A stretch of DNA of 64,000 nt from Adhaeribacter swui (GTDB lineage Bacteria > Bacteroidota > Bacteroidia > Cytophagales > Hymenobacteraceae). Made by a program: the position numbers and the translations under genes. The stretch covers positions 868,001-932,000 of the forward strand of contig NZ_CP055156.1 of NCBI RefSeq assembly GCF_014217805.1, read 5' to 3'. Of the stretch, positions 26,204 through 36,844 are shown in pieces. The first letter of the stretch is position 1; the number at the start of each line of letters is the position of its first letter. Under the pieces are notes generated by a model. It ran no database searches. It was given only the letters and a program-made list of their open reading frames with translations, and was not told the DNA's origin.

Positions 26204-27172
26204 ATGACTCCCACGAAAGATAAAATTCTGGTTACTGGCGCCTGCGGCCAGTTAGGTTCCGAACTTACTTTAGAATTACGAAAGATTTACGGCGAGGCTC
26301 AGGTCATTGCAGCCGACATTGCCGTACCCAAACAAAAAGAGTTGGCCGAATCGGGGCCTTTTGAAATTCTGGATGTGCTCGACCGCCATCATTTAGCCGA
26401 TTTAGCTTATAAACACGAGTTTACGCAAATCTACCATTTAGCGGCGGTGTTATCGGCTACCGGCGAAAAACGCCCCAAGTTTACCTGGAAAGTAAACATG
26501 AAAGGTTTGGAAAATATTCTGGATTTAACACTGGAGAAAGGCATCCAGAGAGTATACTGGCCTAGTTCTATCGCGGTTTTCGGGCCCGGTACCCCGCGGC
26601 AGCACACGCCCCAGCACACCATCATGGACCCAAACACCGTGTACGGCATTAGTAAACTAACCGGCGAACGCTTCTGCGAATACTACGCTACCCGCTATAA
26701 TCTAGACATCCGCAGTTTGCGCTATCCCGGCTTGATCGGTTACAAAGCGCTGCCGGGCGGCGGTACCACCGATTACGCCGTGGATATTTACCACAAAGCT
26801 TTAGAAGATGCGCCTTTTGAATGTTATTTGGCCGAAAACACGTATTTGCCCATGATGTACATGCCCGATGCTTTAAAAGCTACGCTGGAGGTAATGCACG
26901 CTCCTACGGAGAATATTAAGGTCCGTTCGTCGTATAACTTAACCGCCATGAGCTTTTCGCCCGCCGAAATAGCAGCTTCTATTCAAAAACACATTCCGGA
27001 TTTTAAAATTACGTACAAACCGGATTACCGGCAGCAAATTGCGGCTTCCTGGCCCGAATCGATTGATGACTCAGCGGCGCAACAAGATTGGAATTGGCGC
27101 CCCAGTTACGATTTAGCCCGCATGACGCAGGACATGTTGGAAAACCTTAAAAAACAAAAAGCGGGCCTTTAA
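26204..27172 (+). CDS. L-threonine 3-dehydrogenase, epimerase (SDR) type
   Basis: 322 residues of the extended SDR family. The NAD-binding GACGQLGSEL motif is at the N-terminus, and the catalytic YGISK (Tyr-x-x-x-Lys) follows PSSIAVFGP. Close in pattern to the UDP-galactose-epimerase-like threonine dehydrogenases (DAPFECYLAENTYLPMMYMPDALKA). It would oxidise threonine to 2-amino-3-ketobutyrate, the Kbl substrate. The presence of kbl nearby supports this over other epimerase roles. Its last codons and stop are built into a terminator. Confidence 0.88.
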   Translation: MTPTKDKILVTGACGQLGSELTLELRKIYGEAQVIAADIAVPKQKELAESGPFEILDVLDRHHLADLAYKHEFTQIYHLAAVLSATGEKRPKFTWKVNMKGLENILDLTLEKGIQRVYWPSSIAVFGPGTPRQHTPQHTIMDPNTVYGISKLTGERFCEYYATRYNLDIRSLRYPGLIGYKALPGGGTTDYAVDIYHKALEDAPFECYLAENTYLPMMYMPDALKATLEVMHAPTENIKVRSSYNLTAMSFSPAEIAASIQKHIPDFKITYKPDYRQQIAASWPESIDDSAAQQDWNWRPSYDLARMTQDMLENLKKQKAGL

Positions 27173-27185
27173 GCCCGCTTTTTGT
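27154..27185. terminator. Terminator overlapping the tdh stop codon
   Basis: ACAAAAAGCGGGC (27154-27166) pairs with GCCCGCTTTTTGT (27173-27185); the stop TAA (27170-27172) is in the 6-base loop. Serves tdh and, in reverse, the small gene at 27196-27351. Confidence 0.88.
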
Positions 27186-27195
27186 TTTATGTAAA

Positions 27196-27351
27196 TTATC
27201 TGGTACTAATATCGGGAGTGGCGGATCGCCACGAAACTTGCTTACTCGCCGGAAATGTTTCGGCTTTAATGTACCGAGCCGTAAAAGCCGCTGTAATCAG
27301 TAATAATATAACAAAAACCATATTTAAAAGCCAACGCATAAACTTCTTCAT
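27196..27351 (-). CDS. Small single-pass membrane protein, 51 residues
   Basis: ATG at 27351, stop TAA at 27196-27198. Starts MKKFMRWLLNMVFVILLLIT, a typical membrane or signal segment with two basic residues first, then a short polar tail (AETFPASKQVSWRSATPDISTR). It is convergent with tdh and shares its terminator, which supports a real transcript. Not recognised as a known family; could also be a chance frame. Confidence 0.45.
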   Translation of the reverse strand: MKKFMRWLLNMVFVILLLITAAFTARYIKAETFPASKQVSWRSATPDISTR

Positions 27352-27781
27352 CTAATTACTAAAGAACTTTTTTATAAGACCTCTTATCGGCCGCAATGGT
27401 TGCATTGCAAAAATCACACCGGATCAGAAGTATTGCTTTTACTAGCTTATTAGCTGTTTAAGAACGAATTATACCAGCAAAAATTTTCTTTGAATCGCCA
27501 GAATTAATGAGCAGAAGAAAGGATGGGAGTAAATTATTTTCGGCGAACAGCAGCAGTATTACTGGTAAATTTTTAAAATTTCAAGTTTATTATGCGATAC
27601 ATAGCTGATTTCGGAATTGTTTACCAGCAGCCAAAAATTAAAAAATTTCCTTAAGCTATAATCCGTACCGAAGTAAAAATTAAGATAAACCAAAAGTAAA
27701 GGCCGGAGATGTGTTCCGGCCTTTACTTTAATTAATGTTGTATTTAAATGCAATCCATTACATTTTATTTCGTCCGTGTCT
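27352..27781. other. Gene-free region with terminator
   Basis: 430 bp, AT-rich; no supported frame. Contains the 15-bp stem terminator 27693-27729 and one unit of a 17-bp tandem duplication (27764-27780). Confidence 0.6.
27693..27729. terminator. Bidirectional terminator, 15-bp perfect stem
   Basis: AAAGTAAAGGCCGGA (27693-27707) and TCCGGCCTTTACTTT (27715-27729), 7-base loop. Downstream of the leftward SusC-SusD-VCBS cluster. Confidence 0.85.
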
Positions 27782-27797
27782 TTATTTCGTCCGTGTC
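27764..27797. repeat. 17-bp tandem duplication at a stop codon
   Basis: TTTATTTCGTCCGTGTC occurs twice in direct succession (27764-27780 and 27781-27797). The inner copy encodes the last residues (TRTK and stop) of the VCBS gene. Confidence 0.8.
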
Positions 27798-30700
27798 TTT
27801 TTATAGGCTACTACTGGTTGCTGATTCCGGCCAAATAAAATAAACTGATTCACAGGTAGAATGCACCGCACATCGCCTTTTACTTGCAAGCCTGATTGCA
27901 GTTGCGGCACGTAGGTAAAAGTGCCCTGGCTGTTTCCTTGCAGCAGGGTACCGTAGTTGGCGTCGGATTTACCAAAACGTAAACGAGCCTGGTTGCTGTT
28001 GCCCCCCAAAAGCAAATCTAAATGACCATCCTGGTTATAATCTAAGGCGGCAATGGCATGAACCGGCGAAAACTGCGCCTGTACCGGAAGGGACTTTTCT
28101 ACGAATTTGCCCGCATTACCCATTTGAAAATAAGCTGTATTTAGGTAATTAGCGGAAAGTTTTTGGGCGCCCTCCAGTTCTTCGGGTTTAAAAATATCTT
28201 TTAAGGTAGTGTTGGCATAGCTTTTATAATCCGGAAAACGAGTACGCATGATGCTCATTTGTTCCAGTAATTCGTCGCGGCTCACGTAAGGGTAACTTTT
28301 GCCCTGCATGTAAAAACACAAAATCGGGTCTACGGAGCCATTATCGTCGAAATCTTTGTAAAACAGATCGGCGGGTTGCTTATCCGAAACTTTACACTGA
28401 GAATTTAAACCGGCGTTGCCCAGTACTAAGTCGGGTTTATTGTCGCGGTTAAAATCGCTGATGTAAATTTTATTCCACCAGCCCCGGTAAGCTTTATTAA
28501 AATACGTTTTAGTCGATTCCTGCAATTTACCCTTGTTCATACTAAACACTGTTACCGGCATCCACTCGCCTACTAGTATGAGTTCGGGGGTTTTATCATT
28601 ATTTAAATCTTGCCAAGCGGCATCGGTTACCATCCCAATTTTTTGTAGCGCTGGTGCAACCGCGGCGGTTTGGTCGGTGAATTTGCCTTTACCATTGTTT
28701 AGCAACACGTAGCTGCGCGGTGCTTCGGGGTAGCGGCCCGGAATAACCCGGCCACCCACAAACAAGTCTACGTAGCCATCGCGGTTTATATCAGTAGCGC
28801 GCACGCAACTGGTACTGGTTAGCATGGCGGGCAAAGCTTCGGCATTTTTTAAAAAATTTCCTTTTCCATCGCCTAAATAAATCCGGTCCTGCAGTAAAGG
28901 ATCATCGGGCATAAAATTACCGTAGCCACCGCTGCACACGTATAAATCCAGCTTCGAATCGCCGTTGGCATCAAAAAACAAGGCGTCTACGTCTTCGTGG
29001 GCTTTGTCGGCGGCAAAAGCCGGGTTGGTTTTGGAAATAAATTTACCGCCTTTTTGCTGCAGGTATAATACTCCAGCCTGCCCTCCGCTACCACCGGCGT
29101 ACACATCTTCCAGGCCATCTTGGTTTACATCGGCTTTTACCAGGCAAGGTCCGGCAAACGACAAGGGGCTTACCAACAAAGGTTGGCGTTTAAAATCGTT
29201 GGTATTTTGTTTTTGGTGGGCAAAAGCTACCGGCGCTTTTACTTCCGAAAAAACAGGCACTGATTTCTTAATAATGGGATTTTTTAAAATTTTAGCATCC
29301 TGCTCTTTTAAAGTAAGCAATTGATTGGCTTGTACCTGCCGCAACACTTGTTGCTTCCCACTAAGCCAACGTATTTGTAAAGAATCTATCACGGTGGCGG
29401 AACCTAAACCGAAGTGCAATACCGGCGAAACGCTCGATTGATATCCGCGGGTAGGCATTTGCTCCAGGTATTGCTGTTTCCCTTTGCTATAAAGAGTTAT
29501 TTTGGTACCCAAGCCCAGGGTATTTTTACTGGCACCTTGTAGTTTAATCTGCAAATATTGGTTTTTAAATTGCTGGTCGGCCTGATTTTGATAAATAAAA
29601 GCTGGTTGGTTTATGTTATTAACTATCAGGTCCAAGTCTCCGTCGTTATCCAGGTCGGCGTAGGCGGCACCGTTGCTGCTTGAGGCCTGCTTTAAGCCCC
29701 AAGAGGCACTTGTATCTTTAAAGCTTAAATTTCCATTATTTTTGTACGCATAGTTTGTTACATTGGAGGCTGGCATTTGATGTACCAAGTCCAGTAAGTC
29801 ATTGCGTTTTAAAGAACCACCTTTTTGTTGGGCATAGCTATCCGTAAACTTTACAAAATCCATGTTTGTAAAATCCCGCAAAATGCCATTGGTAATATAT
29901 AAGTCTTTCCAGCCATCGTTATCGTAATCGGCCAGTAATGGCGCCCAGCTCCAATCCGTATTAGAGACACCAGCCAACTGGCCAATTTCACTAAAGGTAC
30001 CATCGCCATTGTTTACCTGCAGCATATTCCGCATATACTGGTAATAAAAACCAGAGCGCAAATTCAGGTCAAACTTTTCGTAGTTATCCGGAGCAAACAA
30101 AAGTTTTTGCCGCTGGTTATCTTCCGGTAACATATCTAGGCTAAATATATCGGGGAATGCATCGTTATTAATGTCGGCTATCTCGTTACCCATAGATGAT
30201 TGTGAAGTGTGGCCGACACTTTCCTGTAATTGGTTCCGGAAGGTACCGTTCTGGTTGTTGATATAAAGAAAATCGGGTATGGTGTAATCGTTGGATATAT
30301 AAATATCTAACCAACCGTCGTTGTTTAAATCAGAAATACCGGCGCCTAAGCCATACGTCAGAGCCGAACTTTGTATGCCGGCATTTTCGGTTATATCTAT
30401 AAATTGGCCTGCATCATTCCGCAAAAGCCGGACTCCAATTTCGGTATTTACTTCTTTTAAAGTGGCGGCAGTTAACACTTCATCCAGCACTGGCGAAGGT
30501 TTGGGATTATGGTTCAGCAGAAACATATCCAAGTCGCCATCACGGTCGTAATCAAAAAAAGAAGCATTGGTAGTGTAAGCTGGGTTTGTAAGTCCTAATT
30601 GCGCAGCCTGATCAGTAAACCGTGGAACACCATTGGCATCTGGCCCTTGATTGATAAAAAATTGGTTTACACGCTTTTCTGGACGTACGTTACCCGAATA

Positions 30701-31137
30701 GCAAACAAAAATATCTAACAGGTTATCACCATTAATGTCTACCATGGTAACGCCGGTTTTCCAAGGGCCTTCACGGCCCGTAACACCTGCCGGTAAAGTA
30801 ATATCCGAGAACTGCATATTACCTTTATTTAAGTAGAGCCGGTTGGAGCCCATGTTACTGGTAAAATACAGATCCTGCAAACCATCGTTGTTAATATCCC
30901 TACAGCCACGCCGCCCCCGTTGTAAAAATATTCATACATCAGCACGTTGGTGTTTAAGCCTTCGGTGAGGGTATTGGCAAAAGTTACCCCGGTTTTTTCG
31001 GGCGGTAAAAGGGTAAATAATGGAGCAGTTACCGGGTCGGGCACCCTGCTTGTAGCTTTTTTGGAAGAATCTGGCTGGCAAGCAAATACCAGCATAGTTA
31101 GTAGTATAACAAAAAAAGCAAACTTAGATGGCAACAA
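27782..31137 (-). pseudogene. VCBS/FG-GAP repeat and ASPIC/UnbV lipoprotein, frameshifted
   Basis: The start (MLPSKFAFFVILLTMLVFACQ, a lipobox) reads YNGGGVAVG and then leaves frame; the next frame resumes exactly with DINNDGLQDLYFTSNMGSNRLYLNKG. One G appears lost at the CCC (plus strand) 30898-30900. Joined, the protein is about 1,118 residues: many Ca-binding D-x-[DN]-x-DG repeats, a CRTAC1-type ASPIC/UnbV domain near residue 550 (GLGTKITLYSKGKQQYLEQ), then more repeats. Such surface lipoproteins often accompany SusCD. Could be a sequencing error, in which case the gene is intact. Confidence 0.85.
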
Positions 31138-31229
31138 TTTTTTAAAATTAAAATAGCTGGGATATAAAGAAAAAAATCTATGCCGGTTGGGACCAGCATA
31201 GATTTTAAATTTACAAAAAAAACAAATTC

Positions 31230-33104
31230 TTAATAACCTGGGTTCTGAACTAATTTATCATTCCGGTTCATTTCATCGCGATGAATAGGGAAGAAATACA
31301 TTTTATCCTGCCATTGCCGGTTTTCGATACCGGGATCAATAGTTAACGGACGGTAAGTATAGTTGTAAGTCTCCGGATCATACTTGTATACATCAACGGA
31401 TTTGCCAGGTTTTAAGGTACCGGTTATACTAATAATACCTACTTTTTGACCCAATGTTTCTGGAGCAATCATCCAGCGGCGGGCATCTGAGAAGCGATGC
31501 TCTTCGTAAACCAGTTCTATTTCACGCTCATTACGATACCGTTGTCTTAAGGCATCGCCTGATTCCGTTACAGCCGGCATACCAGCCCGAAAACGAACTT
31601 TGTTTAACCAGGTTCTTGCCTCGTCTTCCTGACCCAATTCAATGCAAGCTTCCACATAATTTAATAAGGCCTCTGTATACCGGAAGAAAGGCCATGGAAT
31701 TTCCTGACGGGTGTTTTGATCCTGAATAGCCGGGTTTGGATCAACAAATTTTTGCATGTAATAGCCAGTCCGGGTTCCGTTCCAATCTTCTACCGAACTA
31801 TTGCGGGTATCGAGGCCAAAATAAGACACCGGATTACTGGCACTGCCAATCTGATACTGGCCAGTCTGAATTTGATTGTTCGGGTCTTTAGCTTGTACAT
31901 CCGGGGTACGTGGTTTCCAATTAGCTCCATCGTACAAAATGGTAGCATAAAAACGCGGATCGCGGTTTTGATAAGGAGCACTCGCTTTAGCTGGATCAGA
32001 CCAGTTAAATGGCGTTCCATCCATCATTTCATAATCGTCTACCAGGTTTTGGGTAGGAGTATTACCCGCCCAGTTATGGTAACCATTCGGTCCGTTATTC
32101 CGACCTACCCAGCCTCCGGCTTCATCGCGGGCATTGATATAATACCGACCAAACAATATTTCTCTTTCACCACCTTTAGGCACGGTGGCGCTACCACCAC
32201 CCATGGCAATAATTTTATAGTTTTCGGTTCCCTGAGCGGGAGATACCGGAGCGGTTAAGTTTAGCTCATAACCATAACCTGGTAAATCCAATACTGCTTT
32301 GGCAGCATCCCGGGCTTTTTGCCAACGCTCCATCCGGTCACCGCTTACATAACCCAATAATGCCGCATTCTGGAAGGCAGAAATTACACTGGATTTAGAT
32401 TTAGCCGTTGAAGCGTCATACAAATCACTAGCGGCATAAGTTAATATGCGGGACTTCAGCGCCAATGCCGCTGCTTGGGTAGCCCGGCCTTTTACCATGT
32501 TTTTACCTTGTAAAAGCTGAGCTGCTTCTTCGGCATCTTTTACTATAAAATTAACACACTCTTCAAACGTGTTCCGGGCAATGGTATAATCTGGCTGGCC
32601 TAACTCATATGCTTCCGCTACAATAGGCACACCACCATAGTACCGAACTAACTGATGGTAATAATACGCCCGCATAAATTTTGTTTCTCCCCTTAAACGG
32701 TCAGCCAAAGACGGGTTATCAAACTGAGGGGTTGCCAAATTTTCCAAGGCTAAATTACAAGCCCGGATTCGCCGGTATAAATCATCCCAATCACGGGTTC
32801 CATTCATCCAGCCAATATCAGCTGGGTTGGAGCGGGATTCTGTAATCGTGTTAATACCACGACCGGGGTGGGTAAAAATAGCTTCATCGGTTAAAGAAGC
32901 CATCATTTGTTCATCAAAACCACCCTGCCCTAAACCATTATAAATTTCGGTAATAAAGGCTTCAGCAAGTGCCGGATCTTTCCAGGTTTCTGAGGCTTGC
33001 ACTTCCCCTAAAGGTTTAGTATTCACAAAGTCGTCATCACAGCCAGTTACTAGAAATACAGCAGTAATAAGGCTTAGAGAAATATTTTTTATTTTATTAT
33101 TCAT
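31230..33104 (-). CDS. SusD/RagB family outer-membrane lipoprotein
   Basis: 624 residues from ATG 33104 (MNNKIKNISLSLITAVFLVTGCDDD; a TTG further out at 33119 is less likely). Lipobox Cys about 22; TPR-like helices (KFMRAYYYHQLVRYYGGVPIVAEAY is the family signature) and a C-terminal PYRYTEALLNYVEA-type region (PWPFFRYTEALLNY). It is the surface lid that captures a ligand for the SusC channel encoded 18 bp upstream. Substrate cannot be told from sequence. Confidence 0.94.
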   Translation of the reverse strand: MNNKIKNISLSLITAVFLVTGCDDDFVNTKPLGEVQASETWKDPALAEAFITEIYNGLGQGGFDEQMMASLTDEAIFTHPGRGINTITESRSNPADIGWMNGTRDWDDLYRRIRACNLALENLATPQFDNPSLADRLRGETKFMRAYYYHQLVRYYGGVPIVAEAYELGQPDYTIARNTFEECVNFIVKDAEEAAQLLQGKNMVKGRATQAAALALKSRILTYAASDLYDASTAKSKSSVISAFQNAALLGYVSGDRMERWQKARDAAKAVLDLPGYGYELNLTAPVSPAQGTENYKIIAMGGGSATVPKGGEREILFGRYYINARDEAGGWVGRNNGPNGYHNWAGNTPTQNLVDDYEMMDGTPFNWSDPAKASAPYQNRDPRFYATILYDGANWKPRTPDVQAKDPNNQIQTGQYQIGSASNPVSYFGLDTRNSSVEDWNGTRTGYYMQKFVDPNPAIQDQNTRQEIPWPFFRYTEALLNYVEACIELGQEDEARTWLNKVRFRAGMPAVTESGDALRQRYRNEREIELVYEEHRFSDARRWMIAPETLGQKVGIISITGTLKPGKSVDVYKYDPETYNYTYRPLTIDPGIENRQWQDKMYFFPIHRDEMNRNDKLVQNPGY

Positions 33105-33122
33105 TTTTCTTTTAAACAATTA

Positions 33123-36100
33123 TTAGAAACTAACTGAAACCCCAGTATTAAGAATTCTGGATTGTGGATAATACTGACCAAGTGAGTTGTCTGATTCCGG
33201 ATCAAAGCCTTCTAACTTAGTAAAGGTTAACAGGTTTAAGCCATTTACATATACCCGTAAGCTACCAATTCCAATTTTGTTGCCGAAGCTTGTAGGTAAA
33301 GTATAGCCCAATTCCAGGTTTTTCAAACGGAGATAATCGTTATTCCGCAACCAGTAGGTATTACCGCTGGAGTAGTATTGGTTACCCCGGTCAGCAATGC
33401 GTGGATGCTCGCTGCTTGGATTGGCTACTGTCCAACGATTTTCGTAAATATCCTGCAGGTAATTACCTATACTTCCCATTTCGCCGGTGCTAATAGGCAA
33501 CAGAGCACCAGCTGCCCCCTGGAATAAGATAGTTAAATCGAAATTTTTAAAATTAGCTCCAATATTTAAACCACCCTGGAACCGAGGAGTATTGTTTTTA
33601 TCAATCCGTACCCGATCATCCGGATTTATTACTTTGTCGTTATTATAGTCTTTGTATTTCATGTCGCCGGGGCGAAGCGTACCTGTAATAGCGGAGTAAT
33701 CCAAAACAGCCGTAGTTGCATCAATATCAGCCTGGTCTTTAAACACGCCATCATATTGGTAGTACAGGTTGGTATTCATGGGCGCTCCGGTAGATCTTTG
33801 CCAATCTGGTGCACCTGGTGCTTCATCCCAGAATTTAATTTCGTTTTTAGCATAGCCCCCGTTTACCGCAACATTGTAACGGAACTCACCAACTTGGCCA
33901 TTATAACCAATTCTTAGATCCCAGCCTTTGTTATTTACTTTTCCAATGTTTTCGGCAGGTAAAGTCATACCCGTAGTTTGTGGGATAGAAGCATTTCTTT
34001 GCCACAAAATATTAGTACGCTTATTTAGGAATGCATCAATTTCGAAGAATATTTTTCCATTAAGTAACTGACCTTCTAAACCAATATTAGAGTTGTTAGC
34101 TACCTCCCAGGTTACTGTGTTGTTTGGTACGCGGCTTTCGATTAAGGTTTTTTGCCGCTGGTTATTAATAATGTATTCACCAAAGCCGTAAGTACCCAAA
34201 TACTGATACTCTTGTAAAGTACCATTATAATAAATCTGGTCGTTACCCATTTGGCCCCATGAACCACGTAATTTTAAATAATTAACTGCCTGTATGTTAT
34301 TTTTCCAGAAATCTTCTTCAGAAATCTGCCAGCCTAACATTACCCCAGGGAAGAATCCATAACGCGTATTTTCGGGGAACATGTAAGAACCGTCGTAACG
34401 CCACAAGAACTCTGCTAAGTATTTTTCTTTATAATTATAGGCAACCCGGCCAAAATAATTCATCCGGGCTCTTTCCCAGGCACTACCGCCGTTATCCTGC
34501 TCCGGAGCACCACCGGCAAATAATTGATCTATAGCGGGCGAAATAAAGAACCGGCGGAAAGCATAGAAATTATCATTGTTGATGGTTTCGCGGTTAGCAC
34601 CAGCCAGTAAAGTAAAGGTATGATTCCCGATGGTACGATCGTAGGATAACAAAGTACCCAATAAAATATTTAACTGGTCTTCATTACCTAACCGCAATCT
34701 TGGTTCGGCTGGCCCCCGTTTACCTGCTACCAGCTTAGGCGTTACACCGTCAGCTTCAAAACCGCTGCCCCGGGTATACAAAGTCCATGGTGTTTCCCAT
34801 CTTTTTGTACGCTGGATGTATTTATCAATAGCCGCATTGGCCGTTAATTTTAGACCGGCAATCCAGGGATTGGTAATTTCAATTTGTCCGTTGCTCTGGA
34901 AATAATAACGGGTATCGCGGTCGTAACCAGTTTGGTTAGTAGTAATGGTTACCGGGTTTTCTCCGTTTTCAATATCTGGGCCAGGTAAGCCATTAGGCCA
35001 GTATGCCGGTTGGGTTGGGTTGCCCCGCATTTGCATCCGGAAAATAGTACTTGCTGGTTTAGTCGGGAACTCCCGGTTTTCCTGACGGCCTAATACGCCC
35101 ACTTGTGCCGATATATATTTGTTAACCTTCGCATCCAGGTTTACCCGCATATCATATTGCTTGTAACCGGTAGCCGAGTTTCTATAGAAAGCATCCTGGT
35201 TCTGGTATCCTATTGAAGCCAGATATTTCAGATTATCGGTACCACCGTTTAGTTGCATATTATGCCGCGATTGTGGTGACCACGACTTTAAAGTGGCTTT
35301 GTACCAATCTGTATTGGGATGCCCCCAGGGGTCAGAACCATCCCGGAATTTCTGAAAATCGTCTGGTTTGAATGGGGCATTAATGGTAGAACCATTAGCC
35401 CGGGTATAGCTGCCATTTTGCCGGAATGCTTCCGAAGCGGCTTGCCATTCCCCAACGGGTAAGTTAAAAATTTCCAGTTCATTTCTTAATTCAGCAAATT
35501 GGGCAGCATCAGTTAGCTTAGGAATAATAGCAGGCTGCGACCAGCCTTGGTTAAAAGAATAAGAAAGCTCTGGTTTACCGGTTTTACCACGTTTTGTGGT
35601 AACCAAAATTACCCCATTCGCGGCCCGGGCACCATAAATAGCGGCCGAAGCATCTTTTAATACCGATATATTTTCGATATCAGCTGGGTTTAAGCGCTCG
35701 ATACCGCCTTGACGTGCGGGTACACCATCAATAACAACCAGAGCATCGTTATTACCTAAGGTATTTGAACCCCGAATCCGGATAGCGGACCCATCATAAC
35801 CAGGCTCACCACTTCTGTTTACCGCAATTACACCCGGCATCCGGCCAGCAATAGAATTGGAAACGTTAAGCGCTGGTGATTTTACCAGTTCAGCACCTTT
35901 AACTGTGGCCACAGACCCCGTAACCGTTTCTTTCTTTTGAGTACCGTATCCTACTACTACTACTTCGTCTAAAGCTTTAGTATCAGGTTTTAAAGAAATA
36001 TTAATGGAAGCACGATTATTTACCGCTACTTCTTGAGTTTGAAAACCAATAAAAGATATAACTAAAGTACCAGCCCCACTTGGTAAACCCAAAGAATAAT

Positions 36101-36293
36101 TACCCTCCGGATCGGTAGTGGCCCCCGTAGAAGTTCCTTTTAATAACACAGTTACGCCAGGTAATCCTTCCCCATCGTCGCCAGTTATTCTCCCCTTTAC
36201 AGTGAACCCTTGTGCCCAGGAGTCCGAAAAAGAGAGTAACAAAATTTGAAGCAGAATAAAATACTTCAGGTTCCTTAGTAATAGTTGTTGCAT
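33123..36293 (-). CDS. SusC/RagA family TonB-linked outer-membrane protein
   Basis: 1,056 residues. Signal peptide (to about 27), carboxypeptidase-D-like domain (FTVKGRITGDDGEGLPGVTVLLKGTSTG), TonB box region DEVVVVGYGTQKK, plug (VSNSIAGRMPGVI, IRIRGSNTLGNNDALVVIDGVP, ADIENISVLKDASAAIYGARAANGVIL), then a beta-barrel ending in GVSVSF. It imports a large ligand through the outer membrane with SusD. No STN domain, unlike the SusC at 54412-57866, so no sigma/anti-sigma signalling is expected. Confidence 0.96.
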   Translation of the reverse strand: MQQLLLRNLKYFILLQILLLSFSDSWAQGFTVKGRITGDDGEGLPGVTVLLKGTSTGATTDPEGNYSLGLPSGAGTLVISFIGFQTQEVAVNNRASINISLKPDTKALDEVVVVGYGTQKKETVTGSVATVKGAELVKSPALNVSNSIAGRMPGVIAVNRSGEPGYDGSAIRIRGSNTLGNNDALVVIDGVPARQGGIERLNPADIENISVLKDASAAIYGARAANGVILVTTKRGKTGKPELSYSFNQGWSQPAIIPKLTDAAQFAELRNELEIFNLPVGEWQAASEAFRQNGSYTRANGSTINAPFKPDDFQKFRDGSDPWGHPNTDWYKATLKSWSPQSRHNMQLNGGTDNLKYLASIGYQNQDAFYRNSATGYKQYDMRVNLDAKVNKYISAQVGVLGRQENREFPTKPASTIFRMQMRGNPTQPAYWPNGLPGPDIENGENPVTITTNQTGYDRDTRYYFQSNGQIEITNPWIAGLKLTANAAIDKYIQRTKRWETPWTLYTRGSGFEADGVTPKLVAGKRGPAEPRLRLGNEDQLNILLGTLLSYDRTIGNHTFTLLAGANRETINNDNFYAFRRFFISPAIDQLFAGGAPEQDNGGSAWERARMNYFGRVAYNYKEKYLAEFLWRYDGSYMFPENTRYGFFPGVMLGWQISEEDFWKNNIQAVNYLKLRGSWGQMGNDQIYYNGTLQEYQYLGTYGFGEYIINNQRQKTLIESRVPNNTVTWEVANNSNIGLEGQLLNGKIFFEIDAFLNKRTNILWQRNASIPQTTGMTLPAENIGKVNNKGWDLRIGYNGQVGEFRYNVAVNGGYAKNEIKFWDEAPGAPDWQRSTGAPMNTNLYYQYDGVFKDQADIDATTAVLDYSAITGTLRPGDMKYKDYNNDKVINPDDRVRIDKNNTPRFQGGLNIGANFKNFDLTILFQGAAGALLPISTGEMGSIGNYLQDIYENRWTVANPSSEHPRIADRGNQYYSSGNTYWLRNNDYLRLKNLELGYTLPTSFGNKIGIGSLRVYVNGLNLLTFTKLEGFDPESDNSLGQYYPQSRILNTGVSVSF

Positions 36294-36844
36294 AATTTAA
36301 ATAGTTAAAGTGTAGGTAAAAACAAATAAATGCTATGCATTAGGCAATAATTTACTAACCCGAAACAAGCGGGAATAGCCGGAATAAACGTACTCCAATT
36401 TTGGAACAGATACAATACAGCCCTAAAAAAATAGCATAATTTCAATACCATCATTTAATCATTTTAATAATTTTAATAAGTGTCAAAATAACTTATATCA
36501 TTTTCAATAAGTATACTAACTAGTATGCGTACATCCTACTTGCTTTAACCTTTAAGCAAGCTTTAACACGTAATTACTTTAGTAAAAAAACGCTTTTATC
36601 CAGCTTACTTTTTACTCAAAATTTTAAAAAAAAATCATAAACAATTGATAAATAATAAATTATATAAATGTTGATACATAAATTTAAGTATGAATTTATA
36701 TTGATCTATATTTGCTTATTTTAAACTTTATCGTGGCGCTAAGGCAAAATTTTGCAATTACTGCTTAACATTAACTATTTTATAAAGCAGTTAAAACTTT
36801 CGGGGCATTAATCAGGTAAATAACCCGTATTTACTTATTTTACT
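36294..36844. other. AT-rich gene-free region between divergent genes
   Basis: 551 bp, strongly AT-rich. It should hold the susC promoter (none matching TAnnTTTG was found on that strand) and, on the plus strand, TATATTTG at 36707-36714, a full -7 match that could serve the DUF3891 gene with a leader of about 130 bases. Confidence 0.55.

Noticed and set aside
31716-32258. 180-codon open frame on the plus strand
   Set aside because: Antisense to the SusD gene; product has no family features.
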